Shown piece by piece: positions 23,673-32,309 of a DNA stretch of 64,000 nucleotides. A program made the position numbers and the translations under genes. Position 1 is the stretch's first letter, and each line of letters opens with the position of its first letter. The notes below the pieces were generated by a model, which was not told the DNA's origin, did not search any database, and was given only the letters and a program-made list of their open reading frames with translations. The stretch covers positions 124,001 through 188,000 of the forward strand of contig NZ_JNYY01000011.1 of the NCBI RefSeq assembly GCF_000716785.1, written 5' to 3'. Source of the stretch: Amycolatopsis vancoresmycina (lineage in GTDB: Bacteria > Actinomycetota > Actinomycetes > Mycobacteriales > Pseudonocardiaceae).

Positions 23673-25011
23673 CGGCCGGCCGGGCGTCGCCGCTTCCGTT
23701 CTGCGTCAAGGCGATCAGGCCGAACGTCGTCGTCGCCTCCGCGTCGAGTTTCGCGTTCCAGGCCGCGTTCTCGACCGTCACCGTGGACCCGTCGACCGTG
23801 AAGGTTCCGTTCCACAGGCCCGTGATGCGGTGCCCGGCGGGCAACGTCCAGCGGACGCGCCAGCCGGACAGGCCGGCGGCGCGGTCGTTGCGGACCGTCA
23901 CCAGCACCTGGTAGCCGCCCGGCCAGGAGTTCGTCACCTCGTACCGCGCCGCGCAGCCCAGGTCGGCCGGGGTGGTGGGCGCCGGGGACGGGGGTGTCGA
24001 GGACGGTGCCGCCGTCGGCACCGGTGCGGCCACGGGCGTGCCGTCCGGGACGATCACGGTGCCGATCACCACGCCCAGCGCCAGCAGCACCGCGCCGGCG
24101 GCGCCCGCCAGGACCAGCCGCCGTCGCGGACGGCGGACGCGCAGCAGCCGCGTCCCGGCCCGCGGCCGGGGGCGCGGAGGGGGCAGCGGACGGCCGCCGG
24201 TGACCGCTTCCAGCAGCTCCTGGACCTCCGCCATCGCCGGGCGGGCGGCCGGGTCCCGCGCCAGCATCCGGGTCAGCACCTCGGCGAGCGGGCCGTCGTG
24301 GCGCGGCGGGACGACGTCTTCCTTGGCGATGCGCAGGAGCAGGGTGATCGCGTTGTCGTCGTTGCCGAACGGCGGGGCGCCTTCCAGCGCCCGGTAGAGC
24401 GTTGCGCCCAGGGAGAAGACGTCGGCCGGGTACTCGGCTTCGTGGCCGCCGGCGACTTCGGGGGCCAGGTAGGCGGGCGTGCCCGCGATGAAGCCGCCGC
24501 CGGTCACCGTGCCTTCGCCGGTCGCCCGGGAGATGCCGAAGTCGGCGATCTTGGCGACCCCCGACTCCCCGAGCAGGACGTTGGCGGGCGTGACGTCGCG
24601 GTGCACGACTCCCTCGGCGTGCGCGGCGGCGAGCGCCGACGCGACCTGCACGCCGATGCGCGCCACCTCGTCGGCGGGCAGCGTCTCCCGGTCGAGCAGG
24701 ACCTCCGCCAGGCTGCGCGACGGCAGGTACTCCATGACCAGGTAGGGCCCGCCGGGTGCCTCGACGACGTCGTGCACCGTGATCGCGTGCGGGTGCCGCA
24801 GGCGCGCGGTCAGCCGGGCTTCGCGCAGCGCGCGCTGGGCCGCCTGGGCACCGGCGGCCGGCCCGATGGCCGCGTCGTAGTCCAGCTGCTTGACCGCGAC
24901 GACCCGGTCGAGCCGCTCGTCGCGGGCGCGCCAGACGACGCCCATCGACCCCTGGCCGATCCGTCCGGCCAGCCGGTAGCGCCCGGCGACCAGCTCTCCT
25001 GCGTCGGTCAC
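23653..25011 (-). CDS. Transmembrane Ser/Thr protein kinase with extracellular CBM2-type domain
   Basis: 452 residues from GTG 25011 (GGAGG 6 nt upstream). Kinase domain ~11-270: glycine loop IGQGSMGVVW, lysine at about 41, HRDVTPANVLL (137-147) and DFG (157-159). The catalytic-loop lysine (HRDxK) is threonine here. A basic stretch and transmembrane helix (about 299-321) lead to a Pro/Thr-rich linker. The C-terminal domain of ~100 residues has CBM family 2 features (two terminal cysteines; NSWPGGYQVLVTVRN, LSGWRVRWTLPAG, GLWNGTFTV). It could sense polysaccharide outside the cell. Overlaps the lysR 3' end by 20 bp. Confidence 0.9.
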   Translation of the reverse strand: MTDAGELVAGRYRLAGRIGQGSMGVVWRARDERLDRVVAVKQLDYDAAIGPAAGAQAAQRALREARLTARLRHPHAITVHDVVEAPGGPYLVMEYLPSRSLAEVLLDRETLPADEVARIGVQVASALAAAHAEGVVHRDVTPANVLLGESGVAKIADFGISRATGEGTVTGGGFIAGTPAYLAPEVAGGHEAEYPADVFSLGATLYRALEGAPPFGNDDNAITLLLRIAKEDVVPPRHDGPLAEVLTRMLARDPAARPAMAEVQELLEAVTGGRPLPPPRPRPRAGTRLLRVRRPRRRLVLAGAAGAVLLALGVVIGTVIVPDGTPVAAPVPTAAPSSTPPSPAPTTPADLGCAARYEVTNSWPGGYQVLVTVRNDRAAGLSGWRVRWTLPAGHRITGLWNGTFTVDGSTVTVENAAWNAKLDAEATTTFGLIALTQNGSGDARPAVTCRTL

Positions 25012-25072
25012 GACGACCTCCCGGCTTCCCCCGGAACACACGGATGCGGGCGACGTTCGGTTCGAGCCTAAC

Positions 25073-25104
25073 GGCCTGCCCGCCGGTTCGCCGCCGGGCA
25101 GGCC
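25073..25104 (-). terminator. Hairpin downstream of the HNH gene
   Basis: GGCCTGCCCG (25073-25082) and CGGGCAGGCC (25095-25104) form a perfect 10-bp stem with a 12-nt loop, directly after the HNH stop. No T-run. Confidence 0.55.
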
Positions 25105-25108
25105 GGGC

Positions 25109-25570
25109 TCACGCGCCGAGCCGGTGCAGCTGGTCCCACGCCGGGACGTACGGGGTGAACCGCAGCTTCATCCCCGCCTCGGCCGGCAGCTTGTCGGCCT
25201 TCCGCGCGTTGCAGCTGCGGGCCGTGCCGCCGCAGGCCGCCACCGTGTTCAGCCACGACGTCCGCTCGCCGCCGCGGCTCAGCGGCGTCACGTGGTCGAT
25301 CGTCGTCGCCTTCGCGCCGCAGTACGCGCAGCGGTGGCCGTCGCGGGTCAGCACCCCGCGGCGGGACCAGCGCGGCGGCTGCGTATATCGCCACTTCATG
25401 ACGACGTAACGCAGCAACCGCACGATCTTCGGGCGCGGGAACAGCCCGTACGCGAGACCGTCCTCGGCCTCGTGGATCTCGGCGACGTGCCGCACGAGCA
25501 TGCGGATCGCGTGCGGCACCGAAACGGTCTGCAGCGGCTCGTAACCGGCGTTCAGGACGAGTACCTTCAC
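25109..25570 (-). CDS. HNH endonuclease
   Basis: 153 residues. The C-terminal half has an HNH/zinc-finger arrangement: CAYCG, IDHVTPLSRGG, SWLNTVAACGG and SCNARKADK. The N-terminal half (MKVLVLNAGYEPLQTVSVPHAIRML) is the usual leader of the very common actinobacterial HNH family. These proteins are widespread single-copy chromosomal genes and not necessarily mobile-element nucleases. It stands alone between two hairpins and is preceded by the esterase gene on the same strand. Confidence 0.92.
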   Translation of the reverse strand: MKVLVLNAGYEPLQTVSVPHAIRMLVRHVAEIHEAEDGLAYGLFPRPKIVRLLRYVVMKWRYTQPPRWSRRGVLTRDGHRCAYCGAKATTIDHVTPLSRGGERTSWLNTVAACGGTARSCNARKADKLPAEAGMKLRFTPYVPAWDQLHRLGA

Positions 25571-25580
25571 AACACACCTC

Positions 25581-25613
25581 TTTCCTCTCGGCGAAATCGT
25601 CGCCGAGGGGAAA
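25581..25613 (-). terminator. Strong hairpin between esterase and HNH genes
   Basis: Arms of 14 nt (25581-25594 and 25600-25613) pair with one mismatch around AATCG; the core is CTCGGCGA/TCGCCGAG. It lies 19 nt after the esterase stop and 10 nt before the HNH start. It may end the first transcript or shape the HNH leader. Confidence 0.55.
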
Positions 25614-25632
25614 GACGTGCGTCAATCGTGTT

Positions 25633-26571
25633 TCACCACAGTGGATGCGCGCGGAAGAACCGCCAGATGACCGGCGTCGCGTCGATCACCGACGGCGTCG
25701 CGGAGTCGTTGTTCGGCCGGGTGCTCGGCCAGACGTGCCCGGCCCCTTCGACGCGGTAGTGCTCGACGGCGCCGCGGCGGTCGCAGCCGAGCCACTTCTC
25801 GGCCAGCACGCCGACGACCGGCGTCCACGTCACCGGCCGGGGCCGGCAACCGTCCCTTGTGGACCATCCGGCCAGCCAGTCCGGGATGGCGGGCAGGCCC
25901 TTCGCCGGGTTGCCGTCGTAGGGGATGGTCGTGTCGGCGGTGCCGTGGAAGTCGAGGACCGGCACCGGGCGGTGCGGCAGGCACGCGCCGCTCTGCGGGT
26001 AGAACGCCCCGGACACCGGCGCGAACGCCGCGATCCGGCCGCCCAGCCGGCACGCCAGCACGCCGACGAAGCCGCCGCCGTTGGACTTGCCGGCGGCGAA
26101 GACGCGACCGGGGTCGACGCACAGCGTGCGCTGCAGCGCGTTCAGCAGGTCGCTGGTGAACAGCACGTCGTCGGCCGCGGCCGAGTAGGGCGCCCCGGTC
26201 CAGGCGGCCTCGCCGTCGGTGCCGATCAGGCCCTGCGGGTAGACCGCGATCACGTCCAGTGCCGAGAAGCCGGACAGCTCCTCCTGGTACGCCGACGTCC
26301 GCTTGTGCCCGTGGAACGACAGGACCAGCGGGTAGGGCCGGTGCGGGTCGTAGCGGGCGGGCAGGTGGACGGTGTACTCGCGGTCGAGGCCGCCCGAGGC
26401 GACGTGCCGGGTGGTCGTCACGCCGGCCGGGAACCCGGCGGGCCGCCCGCAGCCGGTGGTGCGGACGGGCTGGTCGGCGACCCCCGCCGCGGCGGCGGGG
26501 GCGGCGAAGGCGGTGGTCAGGGCCGCGGCCGCGGCGAACACGGCGGCCCAGCGGGGCAGGCGTCCGGGCAC
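25633..26571 (-). CDS. Secreted PHB-depolymerase/LpqC-type esterase
   Basis: 312 residues from GTG 26571 with AAGGAGGATCGA upstream. Signal peptide to about residue 27 (AAPAAAAG). Alpha/beta-hydrolase landmarks: FHGHKRT oxyanion region, nucleophile serine in FAAGKSNGGGFV, aspartate around LDFHGTADTTIPYDG, and histidine in GAGHVWPS. It resembles the esterase_phb family (feruloyl esterase/LpqC-like), which cleaves polyester or hemicellulose ester bonds outside the cell. Paired cysteines near the termini fit secretion. Confidence 0.87.
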   Translation of the reverse strand: MPGRLPRWAAVFAAAAALTTAFAAPAAAAGVADQPVRTTGCGRPAGFPAGVTTTRHVASGGLDREYTVHLPARYDPHRPYPLVLSFHGHKRTSAYQEELSGFSALDVIAVYPQGLIGTDGEAAWTGAPYSAAADDVLFTSDLLNALQRTLCVDPGRVFAAGKSNGGGFVGVLACRLGGRIAAFAPVSGAFYPQSGACLPHRPVPVLDFHGTADTTIPYDGNPAKGLPAIPDWLAGWSTRDGCRPRPVTWTPVVGVLAEKWLGCDRRGAVEHYRVEGAGHVWPSTRPNNDSATPSVIDATPVIWRFFRAHPLW

Positions 26572-26726
26572 TCGATCCTCCTTGATCGACAGCAGGGCGT
26601 GGCCAGCATCACACCGGGAGCGCGGCGGTCCGAGATTGCGTTCATAAAGTGCGCGGTCGGAACCGTCGGACCCGCTCGGTAGGATCGACCCAGCGACGGC
26701 CACCGGACACGCGGAAGGGAATGGAA

Positions 26727-28622
26727 GTGACTGCCCCGATCGAGACGCTGGAGTTCCAGTCGGAAGCGCGTCAGCTGCTCCAGCTGATGATCCATTCGAT
26801 CTATTCGAACAAGGACACGTTCCTGCGGGAGCTCGTGTCCAACGCCTCCGACGCGCTCGACAAGCTGCGGCTGGAGTCGTACCGCGACAAGGACCTCGAG
26901 GCGGACACGTCCGACCTGCACATCGCCATCGAAACCGACCCGGAAGCGCGGACCCTCACGGTGCGCGACAACGGCATCGGCATGACCCGCGACGAGGTCG
27001 TCGCCCTGATCGGGACGATCGCCAAGTCCGGCACCGCGGACTTCCTGACCAAGCTCAAGGAGGCGAAGGACGCGGCGGCGTCGCAGGACCTGATCGGGCA
27101 GTTCGGCGTCGGGTTCTACGCGAGCTTCATGGTCGCGGACAAGGTCACCCTCGTGACCCGCCGCGCGGGCACCGCCGAAGGCGTCCGCTGGGAGTCGACC
27201 GGCGAAGGCACGTACACGATCCAGCCGGTCGAGGACGCGCCCCAGGGCACCGCGGTCACCCTGCACCTCAAGCCCGAGGACACCGAGGACCACCTCTACG
27301 ACTACACGTCCGCGGCGAAGATCCGCGAGATCGTCAAGAAGTACTCCGACTTCATCACCTGGCCCATCCGGATGCGGGGCGAGGGCGAGGACGCCGAAGC
27401 CGAGACCGTCAACTCGATGAAGGCGCTGTGGGCGCGCTCGTCGAGCGAGGTCACCGAGGACGAGTACCACGAGTTCTACAAGCACGTCAGCCACGACTGG
27501 CAGGACCCCCTGGAGACGATCCGGCTGCAGGCCGAGGGGACGTTCGAGTACCAGGCGCTGCTGTTCCTGCCCTCGCACGCGCCGATGGACCTGTTCCTGC
27601 GCGAGCGCAAGCGCGGCGTGCAGCTCTACGTCAAGCGCGTCTTCATCATGGACGACTGCGAGTCGCTGGTCCCCGAGTACCTGCGGTTCGTCAAGGGCGT
27701 GGTCGACGCGCAGGACCTCTCGCTCAACGTGTCGCGGGAGATCCTGCAGCAGGACCGGCAGATCCAGCTGATCCGCCGCCGCCTGGTGAAGAAGGTCCTG
27801 TCGACGGTCAAGGCGATGATGACCGCCGACGCCGAGAAGTACGCGACGTTCTGGCGCGAGTTCGGCCGGGCGGTCAAGGAGGGCCTGCTCGACGACTTCG
27901 AGAACCGCGAAGCCATCCTCGAGATCTCGTCGTTCGCCTCGACGCACGACGCCGAGAAGCCGACTTCGCTGCGCGACTACGTCTCGCGGATGAAGGAGGG
28001 CCAGGAGCACATCTACTTCATGACCGGCGAGTCGCGCTCGGCGATCGAGAACTCGCCGCACATGGAGGCGTTCCGCGCCAAGGGCTTCGAGGTGCTGGTG
28101 CTGACCGACCCGATCGACGAGATGTGGGTCGACGCGGTGCCGGGCTTCGACGGGAAGCAGTTCCAGTCGATCGCCAAGGGCCAGGTCGACCTCGAGTCGG
28201 AAGCGGACAAGAAGGCCACCGAGGTCGCCCGCGAACAGCAGAACAAGGCCTTCGAGAGCCTGCTGACCTGGATGGGAACGGCACTGGGCGACACGGTCAA
28301 GGAGGTCCGGCTCTCGTCGCGGCTGACGACGTCGCCCGCCTGCATCGTCGGCGACACCCACGACCTGACCCCGACGCTGGAGAAGATGTACCGCGCGATG
28401 GGGCAGGAACTGCCGCCGATCAAGCGCATCCTCGAGCTGAACCCGGACCACGGCCTGGTGACGGGCCTGCGCGAGGCCCACACCGCCCGCCCGGACGACG
28501 AGGGCCTCACCGAAACGGCCGAGCTGCTGTACGGCATGGCCCTGCTGGCCGAGGGCGGCGAACTCGCCGACCCCTCGCGGTTCATCAAGCTCCTGGCCGG
28601 CCGCCTGGAGAAAACCCTCTGA
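26727..28622 (+). CDS. htpG: Chaperone HtpG (Hsp90)
   Basis: 631 residues from GTG 26727, preferred because GGAAGGG lies 7 nt upstream; ATG 26721 sits directly on that ribosome-binding site. GHKL ATPase motifs: [14 protein letters not shown] (ATP-binding Asn), DNGIGM, and [11 protein letters not shown]. The middle domain contains [22 protein letters not shown] and the dimerisation domain runs to the end. ATP-dependent cytosolic chaperone, family-typical length. The gene ends 6 bp before palindromic element copy 2, which likely ends transcription from both sides. Confidence 0.96.
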
Positions 28623-28628
28623 CCCGCG

Positions 28629-28674
28629 GTCGTGAGTGGTAAGGCGCGTTAGAACGCGCCTTACCACTCACGAC
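28629..28674. repeat. Palindromic element, copy 2
   Basis: 46-bp palindrome, arms of 22 bp beginning GTCGTGAGTGGTAAGGCGCG with an AG centre. It is located between the convergent htpG and GH76 genes and almost fills the gap. Identical to copy 4 over the whole 46 bp. Confidence 0.93.
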
Positions 28675-28678
28675 GTGG

Positions 28679-30115
28679 TCAGGGGGCGGCGTTCATCAGG
28701 TCCAGGGCGCTCTGCTGGCGGGCCGCGTCGGCTTGGTCGAACGGGCCCGCCCACAGCAGGCCGTACGCGTCCGCGCTGTTGCGGTCGTTCGCGTACGCCG
28801 AGTTCGCCTGGCGCTGCAGGTAGGCCGTGTACGGGTGGTCCGACAGGGCCGCGTTGAGCACCGCCAGGTCGCGGGCGTACACGCCCTTGAACGTCGGGCC
28901 GTCCGCGCCACCGCCGCCCGCCGTTTCGCCCGGGTCGCGGAGGATGCCGCCCGGGTTCAGCGAACCGTTCGCCGTCGACGCGTTCGCCATCGCGCGGGCC
29001 TTCGTCAGCAGGCTCGCGTCGCCGGTCGCGCGGTACAACTCCGTCAACGCCGCCAGGGGCACGCCCTGGTTGTACGACCAGACCGCCTGGCCGTTGTTCG
29101 CGCAGGCCGACGTCAGGCCGTCGTTGACCAGGTTCGAGCCGTTGATCATCCCGCTGCCCGAGAACCAGGTCCAGCCGGCCCGGGCGCGCGCCAGGTACGC
29201 CGTGTCGCCCGGGATGCGGTTGTGCAGGGCCGCGTTCAGCTGGATGTACAGCGAGTTCGGGATCGCGTTCTTGTAGCCGCGGCTCGTGCTCCACCAGACC
29301 CCGCCGCCGCAGACGCCGTCCCAGTACGCGTACATGTGGTCGGCGTCCGCGCGGGCGGTGTTCAGGTACTTGCCGTCGCCGGTCAGGTCGTAGGCGTCGA
29401 CCCACGCCAGGCCCCACCAGCCGGTGTCGTCGAGGTAGTCGTTGCGGAAACTGCCGCCCTGCGCCGAAAGGTTCTTCGTGTACGTCGTGTCGATCGCGTA
29501 GCGGTAGCTGCCCATGCCGCTGATCCGCACGTTGTCGATGATCGCGGTCAGCGCGTTGGCCGAGTTCCACCACCCGGTCGTGTCGAAGAGGCCGGTGCCG
29601 AGGTTGTAGCGCTCCATCAGGGCCGTGGCGGCCGCGGTGCGGCGGTCCCAGGCGTTCCACGTCGGACGGGCCCAGCCGGTGCACGCGATGCTCCCCGAAC
29701 CCGCGGGCTGCCCGCACGCACGCAGCAGGCCGACGCCCCGGTTCGCCCAGTCGTCGGCGTTGTACATCAGGGTCCGCCAGCCGGTCGCGCCCGGCGGGGT
29801 CGCGGTGTCGCCGAGCTTGCTGCCCGACGCCCACGTGCGCCCGGCGTCGAACGAGCGGTCCAGCCAGACGTGGTCGCCGGCCGCGCCGCCGGTGATCGCC
29901 GCCCAGCCCATGGCGTCACCGTCGTCGAGGTGCAGGGAGATCCTCCGGCCGCCGACACCGGCCGACGCGCCTTCGCGGTCGCCGGGCGACGACGCGGGAT
30001 CTCTTGCGTCGCAGTACTTGTTGCAGATCGTCGCGAGCGGTGCGGCGGACGGCGCCGGGGACGGCGTCGGCGTGGCCGCCAGGACGAAGGACAGCAGGGG
30101 GACGAGGAAGTGCAT
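28679..30115 (-). CDS. Secreted glycoside hydrolase family 76 (alpha-1,6-mannanase-like)
   Basis: 478 residues, signal peptide (MHFLVPLLSFVLAATPTPSPA). GH76 signature: paired aspartates in YLDDTGWWGLAWVDAYDLTGD, together with GVWWSTSRGYKNAIPNSLYIQL and AVWSYNQGVPLAALTEL around the barrel. An N-terminal insertion of ~100 residues (about 45-140) contains a jelly-roll-like GGRRISLHLDDGDAMGWAAI and two cysteine pairs. Such enzymes hydrolyse alpha-1,6-mannan in fungal walls or the organism's own lipomannan. Confidence 0.92.
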   Translation of the reverse strand: MHFLVPLLSFVLAATPTPSPAPSAAPLATICNKYCDARDPASSPGDREGASAGVGGRRISLHLDDGDAMGWAAITGGAAGDHVWLDRSFDAGRTWASGSKLGDTATPPGATGWRTLMYNADDWANRGVGLLRACGQPAGSGSIACTGWARPTWNAWDRRTAAATALMERYNLGTGLFDTTGWWNSANALTAIIDNVRISGMGSYRYAIDTTYTKNLSAQGGSFRNDYLDDTGWWGLAWVDAYDLTGDGKYLNTARADADHMYAYWDGVCGGGVWWSTSRGYKNAIPNSLYIQLNAALHNRIPGDTAYLARARAGWTWFSGSGMINGSNLVNDGLTSACANNGQAVWSYNQGVPLAALTELYRATGDASLLTKARAMANASTANGSLNPGGILRDPGETAGGGGADGPTFKGVYARDLAVLNAALSDHPYTAYLQRQANSAYANDRNSADAYGLLWAGPFDQADAARQQSALDLMNAAP

Positions 30116-30209
30116 CGGTCACCTTCCGCGCTGAAGGGCGATGCACCTCATTTTCCGGAGCTAATAATATTGGTCCAGTCCTCTACCGGGACAAGATCCG
30201 GACAGGAAT

Positions 30210-30821
30210 TCACGCCCGGCGTGACCCGAGTAGCAGCAGGCACAGCACCGCGACGCCGGTGACGAGCCCGGCGACCAGCAGCATCGGGTTCAGCGACGGC
30301 GGGGTCGCCGCGCTCGCCTGCTGGACCGGCTGCGGGGCCGGAACGGCGGCCGCGGACGAGGTGGCCGGCGGTGTGGCGGTCGGCGTGACCGCCGGCCCGG
30401 CGGCGGCCGGGGCGGCCGAGGTGGTGGTGGCCGTGGTGCGCGGCGGCGTCGTCCGGGGCGCCGACGGCTTCGGCGCCGCCGTCGTGGGCGCGGGCAGCAC
30501 CGTCACCGAGGCCCGCATGTCGGGGTGCACCGAGCAGTAGTACTGGTAGGTGCCCGGCTGCCGGAACGTGTAGCTCCAGCTCTGCCCGGCCGACAGCTGC
30601 GGGCTGCGGAACGCGACCGGCGCGCTCGTCGTGACGACGTCGTGCGGGGCCTGGTCGTGCTGCATCCACGTGACCGTGTCGCCGGCGCGCACGGTCAACG
30701 CGGCCGGGGAGAAGGCGTAGTCCTGCATCATGACCTGCTGCGTCGCCGCGGCGGCCGGGCCGGCGGGCGGCAGCGCCAGGAACGCCAGCAGGCAGGCGAC
30801 GGCCAGGGCGGCGCGCCTCAT
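30210..30821 (-). CDS. Secreted amicyanin-like cupredoxin with C-terminal membrane anchor
   Basis: 203 residues. Signal peptide to about residue 26; cupredoxin domain ~28-110 with type-1 copper ligands His60 (QAPHDV), Cys96, His99 and Met102 (YYCSVHPDM). A long Thr/Ala/Pro-rich stalk and a C-terminal helix LLVAGLVTGVAVLCLLLLG follow. It should be tethered outside the membrane and transfer electrons or bind copper. The start ATG overlaps the YceI-like gene stop as ATGA. Last gene of the copper block. Confidence 0.87.
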   Translation of the reverse strand: MRRAALAVACLLAFLALPPAGPAAAATQQVMMQDYAFSPAALTVRAGDTVTWMQHDQAPHDVVTTSAPVAFRSPQLSAGQSWSYTFRQPGTYQYYCSVHPDMRASVTVLPAPTTAAPKPSAPRTTPPRTTATTTSAAPAAAGPAVTPTATPPATSSAAAVPAPQPVQQASAATPPSLNPMLLVAGLVTGVAVLCLLLLGSRRA

Positions 30822-31267
30822 CGGACGAACTCGATCGCGATCTCCACACGCAGCCGCCGCCGGGCGAGCAGCCGCACGAGCCCCCGCGCCCGCGCCGGCT
30901 TCCGGCGGGCCGGGAGGACGTACCCCGCGGCCCAGACGACGACGCCACAGGCGTCCCGGTGCCGGACGTCGCCGCGCAGGCGCACGGCCCGTCCGGCCAC
31001 GCCGCCGTCGACCACGAACGGGTCCTCGGCCACTTCGGCGGCGGTGAAGGTGAGCTCCTCGCCGTGGAACGCCTTGGCGAGGAACGGGATCGGCGTCCGC
31101 AGCGAGCCGGGGTCGAGGACGACCGTGAGGGCCGAGCCGGGGGTCCAGTGCCCGCCGGTCGCGGTCAGCCGGGCGCGGAACAGCGGCAGGCGGCGGGAAA
31201 CCTCGATGACGCAGCGGTCGCGGCGCAGGGTGTAGCGGGTCACCGGCAGCACGGCGGTGTCGGGCAT
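30818..31267 (-). CDS. YceI-like domain protein
   Basis: 149 residues, ATG preceded by GGAGG 8 nt upstream, no signal peptide. The order LTVVLDPGSLRTPIPFLAKAFHGEELTF then RGDVRHRDACGVVVWAAG follows the YceI lipocalin-like beta barrel, which binds polyisoprenoids or amphiphiles. The match is moderate and the C-terminus is unusually basic (ARGLVRLLARRRLRVE). It lies between two cupredoxin genes and is co-transcribed with them. A role in a membrane redox chain is inferred from context. Confidence 0.65.
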   Translation of the reverse strand: MPDTAVLPVTRYTLRRDRCVIEVSRRLPLFRARLTATGGHWTPGSALTVVLDPGSLRTPIPFLAKAFHGEELTFTAAEVAEDPFVVDGGVAGRAVRLRGDVRHRDACGVVVWAAGYVLPARRKPARARGLVRLLARRRLRVEIAIEFVR

Positions 31268-31325
31268 GGGGGAGGGCCTCCGGGGAAGGGAGCGGGTGGC
31301 CCGGCCGGCCGGGCCACCCGCGCGG

Positions 31326-32285
31326 TCAGCAGCTTGCCTGGTTCAGCAACGGCGTGAGCACGTTCTCGAGCCACACCGTGTGCGTCTTGATGTACTGGTC
31401 GAGGTTGAGCAGGTCGGTCACCTGCTGCACCGGCGACTCCTCGAGGTGCGCGCTCTTGATGTGCGCGAGGATCGGCGCCAGCGTGTCGGTGACGACCTTG
31501 TCCGCCGACCCGTCGAACGCCGGCGCGAGCACGGTTTCCAGCCACACCGTGTGGGTCTTGATGTACTGGTCCAGGTTGAGGATGTCCTGCACCTGCTGGC
31601 CCGGTGAGGTTTCCAGGTGGGCGCTCTTGATGTGGTCGAAAATCGGCTGCAGGACGGCCTTCGGGACGCAGGAGCCGCCGGCCGGGGTGGACGGCGCCGG
31701 CATCGAGTGGCTCGGGGCCGAGGTCGGAGCGGACGTCGGGGTGGTGGCCGGCGGGGCGCTGGTCGGGGCCGCGCCGGTCACGGTGACGGTCGCCTTCATG
31801 TCCGGGTGGATCGAGCAGTAGTACGAGTACTTGCCCGCCTTGGTGAAGGTGTGGCTGAACGTCTGGCCGGTCTGCAGGGTCGGGGACGTGAACTTCTCCG
31901 GCCCGTCGGTGACGACGATGTTGTGCGGCGCGGTGTCGTGGTTGGTCCAGGTCACGGTGTCGCCGACGGCGATCGTCAGGTCGGCGGGCGAGAACTTGTA
32001 GCCCATGGCTTCGACGGCCTTCGCCGACGGCGCCGCGGCTCCACCGGCTTGTTCCTGTGCGAGGCCCTGGTAAAGCGGGACGGCCAGCGGACTCTGCCGG
32101 GCCAGTGCGGCGAGGTCGACGTTCGCGGCCTGGCTCGGGGCGGCCTGCTCGGTCTGCCCGCCGCGCAGCGTGGCGAGGCTGAACAACGCCGTCGCCAGGG
32201 CGAGGACCGCCACGGCGACCGGCCAGTTCCGCCGCCGGCGCACCACCTCCGGCTGCTCGGGGGCGGTGGGGGTGGGGTTGTCCAT
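31326..32285 (-). CDS. Membrane-anchored cupredoxin with two 42-residue C-terminal repeats
   Basis: 319 residues: cytoplasmic start, transmembrane helix ~21-38, a linker, then an amicyanin-like domain ~90-170 with His121, Cys157, His160 and Met163. After a Pro/Thr/Ser linker comes a C-terminal part with two near-identical 42-residue repeats (214-255 and 271-312), each containing HIKSAHLE, SP, QQV and LNLDQYIKTHTVWLE. It is bounded by single cysteines (206 and 319). I do not recognise this repeat as a known domain. Co-transcribed with CopD upstream and the YceI-like gene downstream. Confidence 0.85.
   Translation of the reverse strand: MDNPTPTAPEQPEVVRRRRNWPVAVAVLALATALFSLATLRGGQTEQAAPSQAANVDLAALARQSPLAVPLYQGLAQEQAGGAAAPSAKAVEAMGYKFSPADLTIAVGDTVTWTNHDTAPHNIVVTDGPEKFTSPTLQTGQTFSHTFTKAGKYSYYCSIHPDMKATVTVTGAAPTSAPPATTPTSAPTSAPSHSMPAPSTPAGGSCVPKAVLQPIFDHIKSAHLETSPGQQVQDILNLDQYIKTHTVWLETVLAPAFDGSADKVVTDTLAPILAHIKSAHLEESPVQQVTDLLNLDQYIKTHTVWLENVLTPLLNQASC
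31350..31646 (-). repeat. Direct repeat encoding duplicated 42-residue domain
   Basis: 126-bp units at 31350-31475 and 31521-31646 encode the two C-terminal repeats of the cupredoxin protein. Protein identity is about 80 percent (33 or 34 of 42 by eye), with many synonymous differences, so the duplication is not very recent. Confidence 0.9.
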
Positions 32286-32309
32286 CGAGGGACTCCTTTC
32301 GCGGGGCGA

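Noticed and set aside
25109..25570. HNH gene as part of an intein, intron or mobile element
   Set aside because: No flanking repeats or intein motifs; this HNH family is a common single chromosomal gene in actinomycetes.
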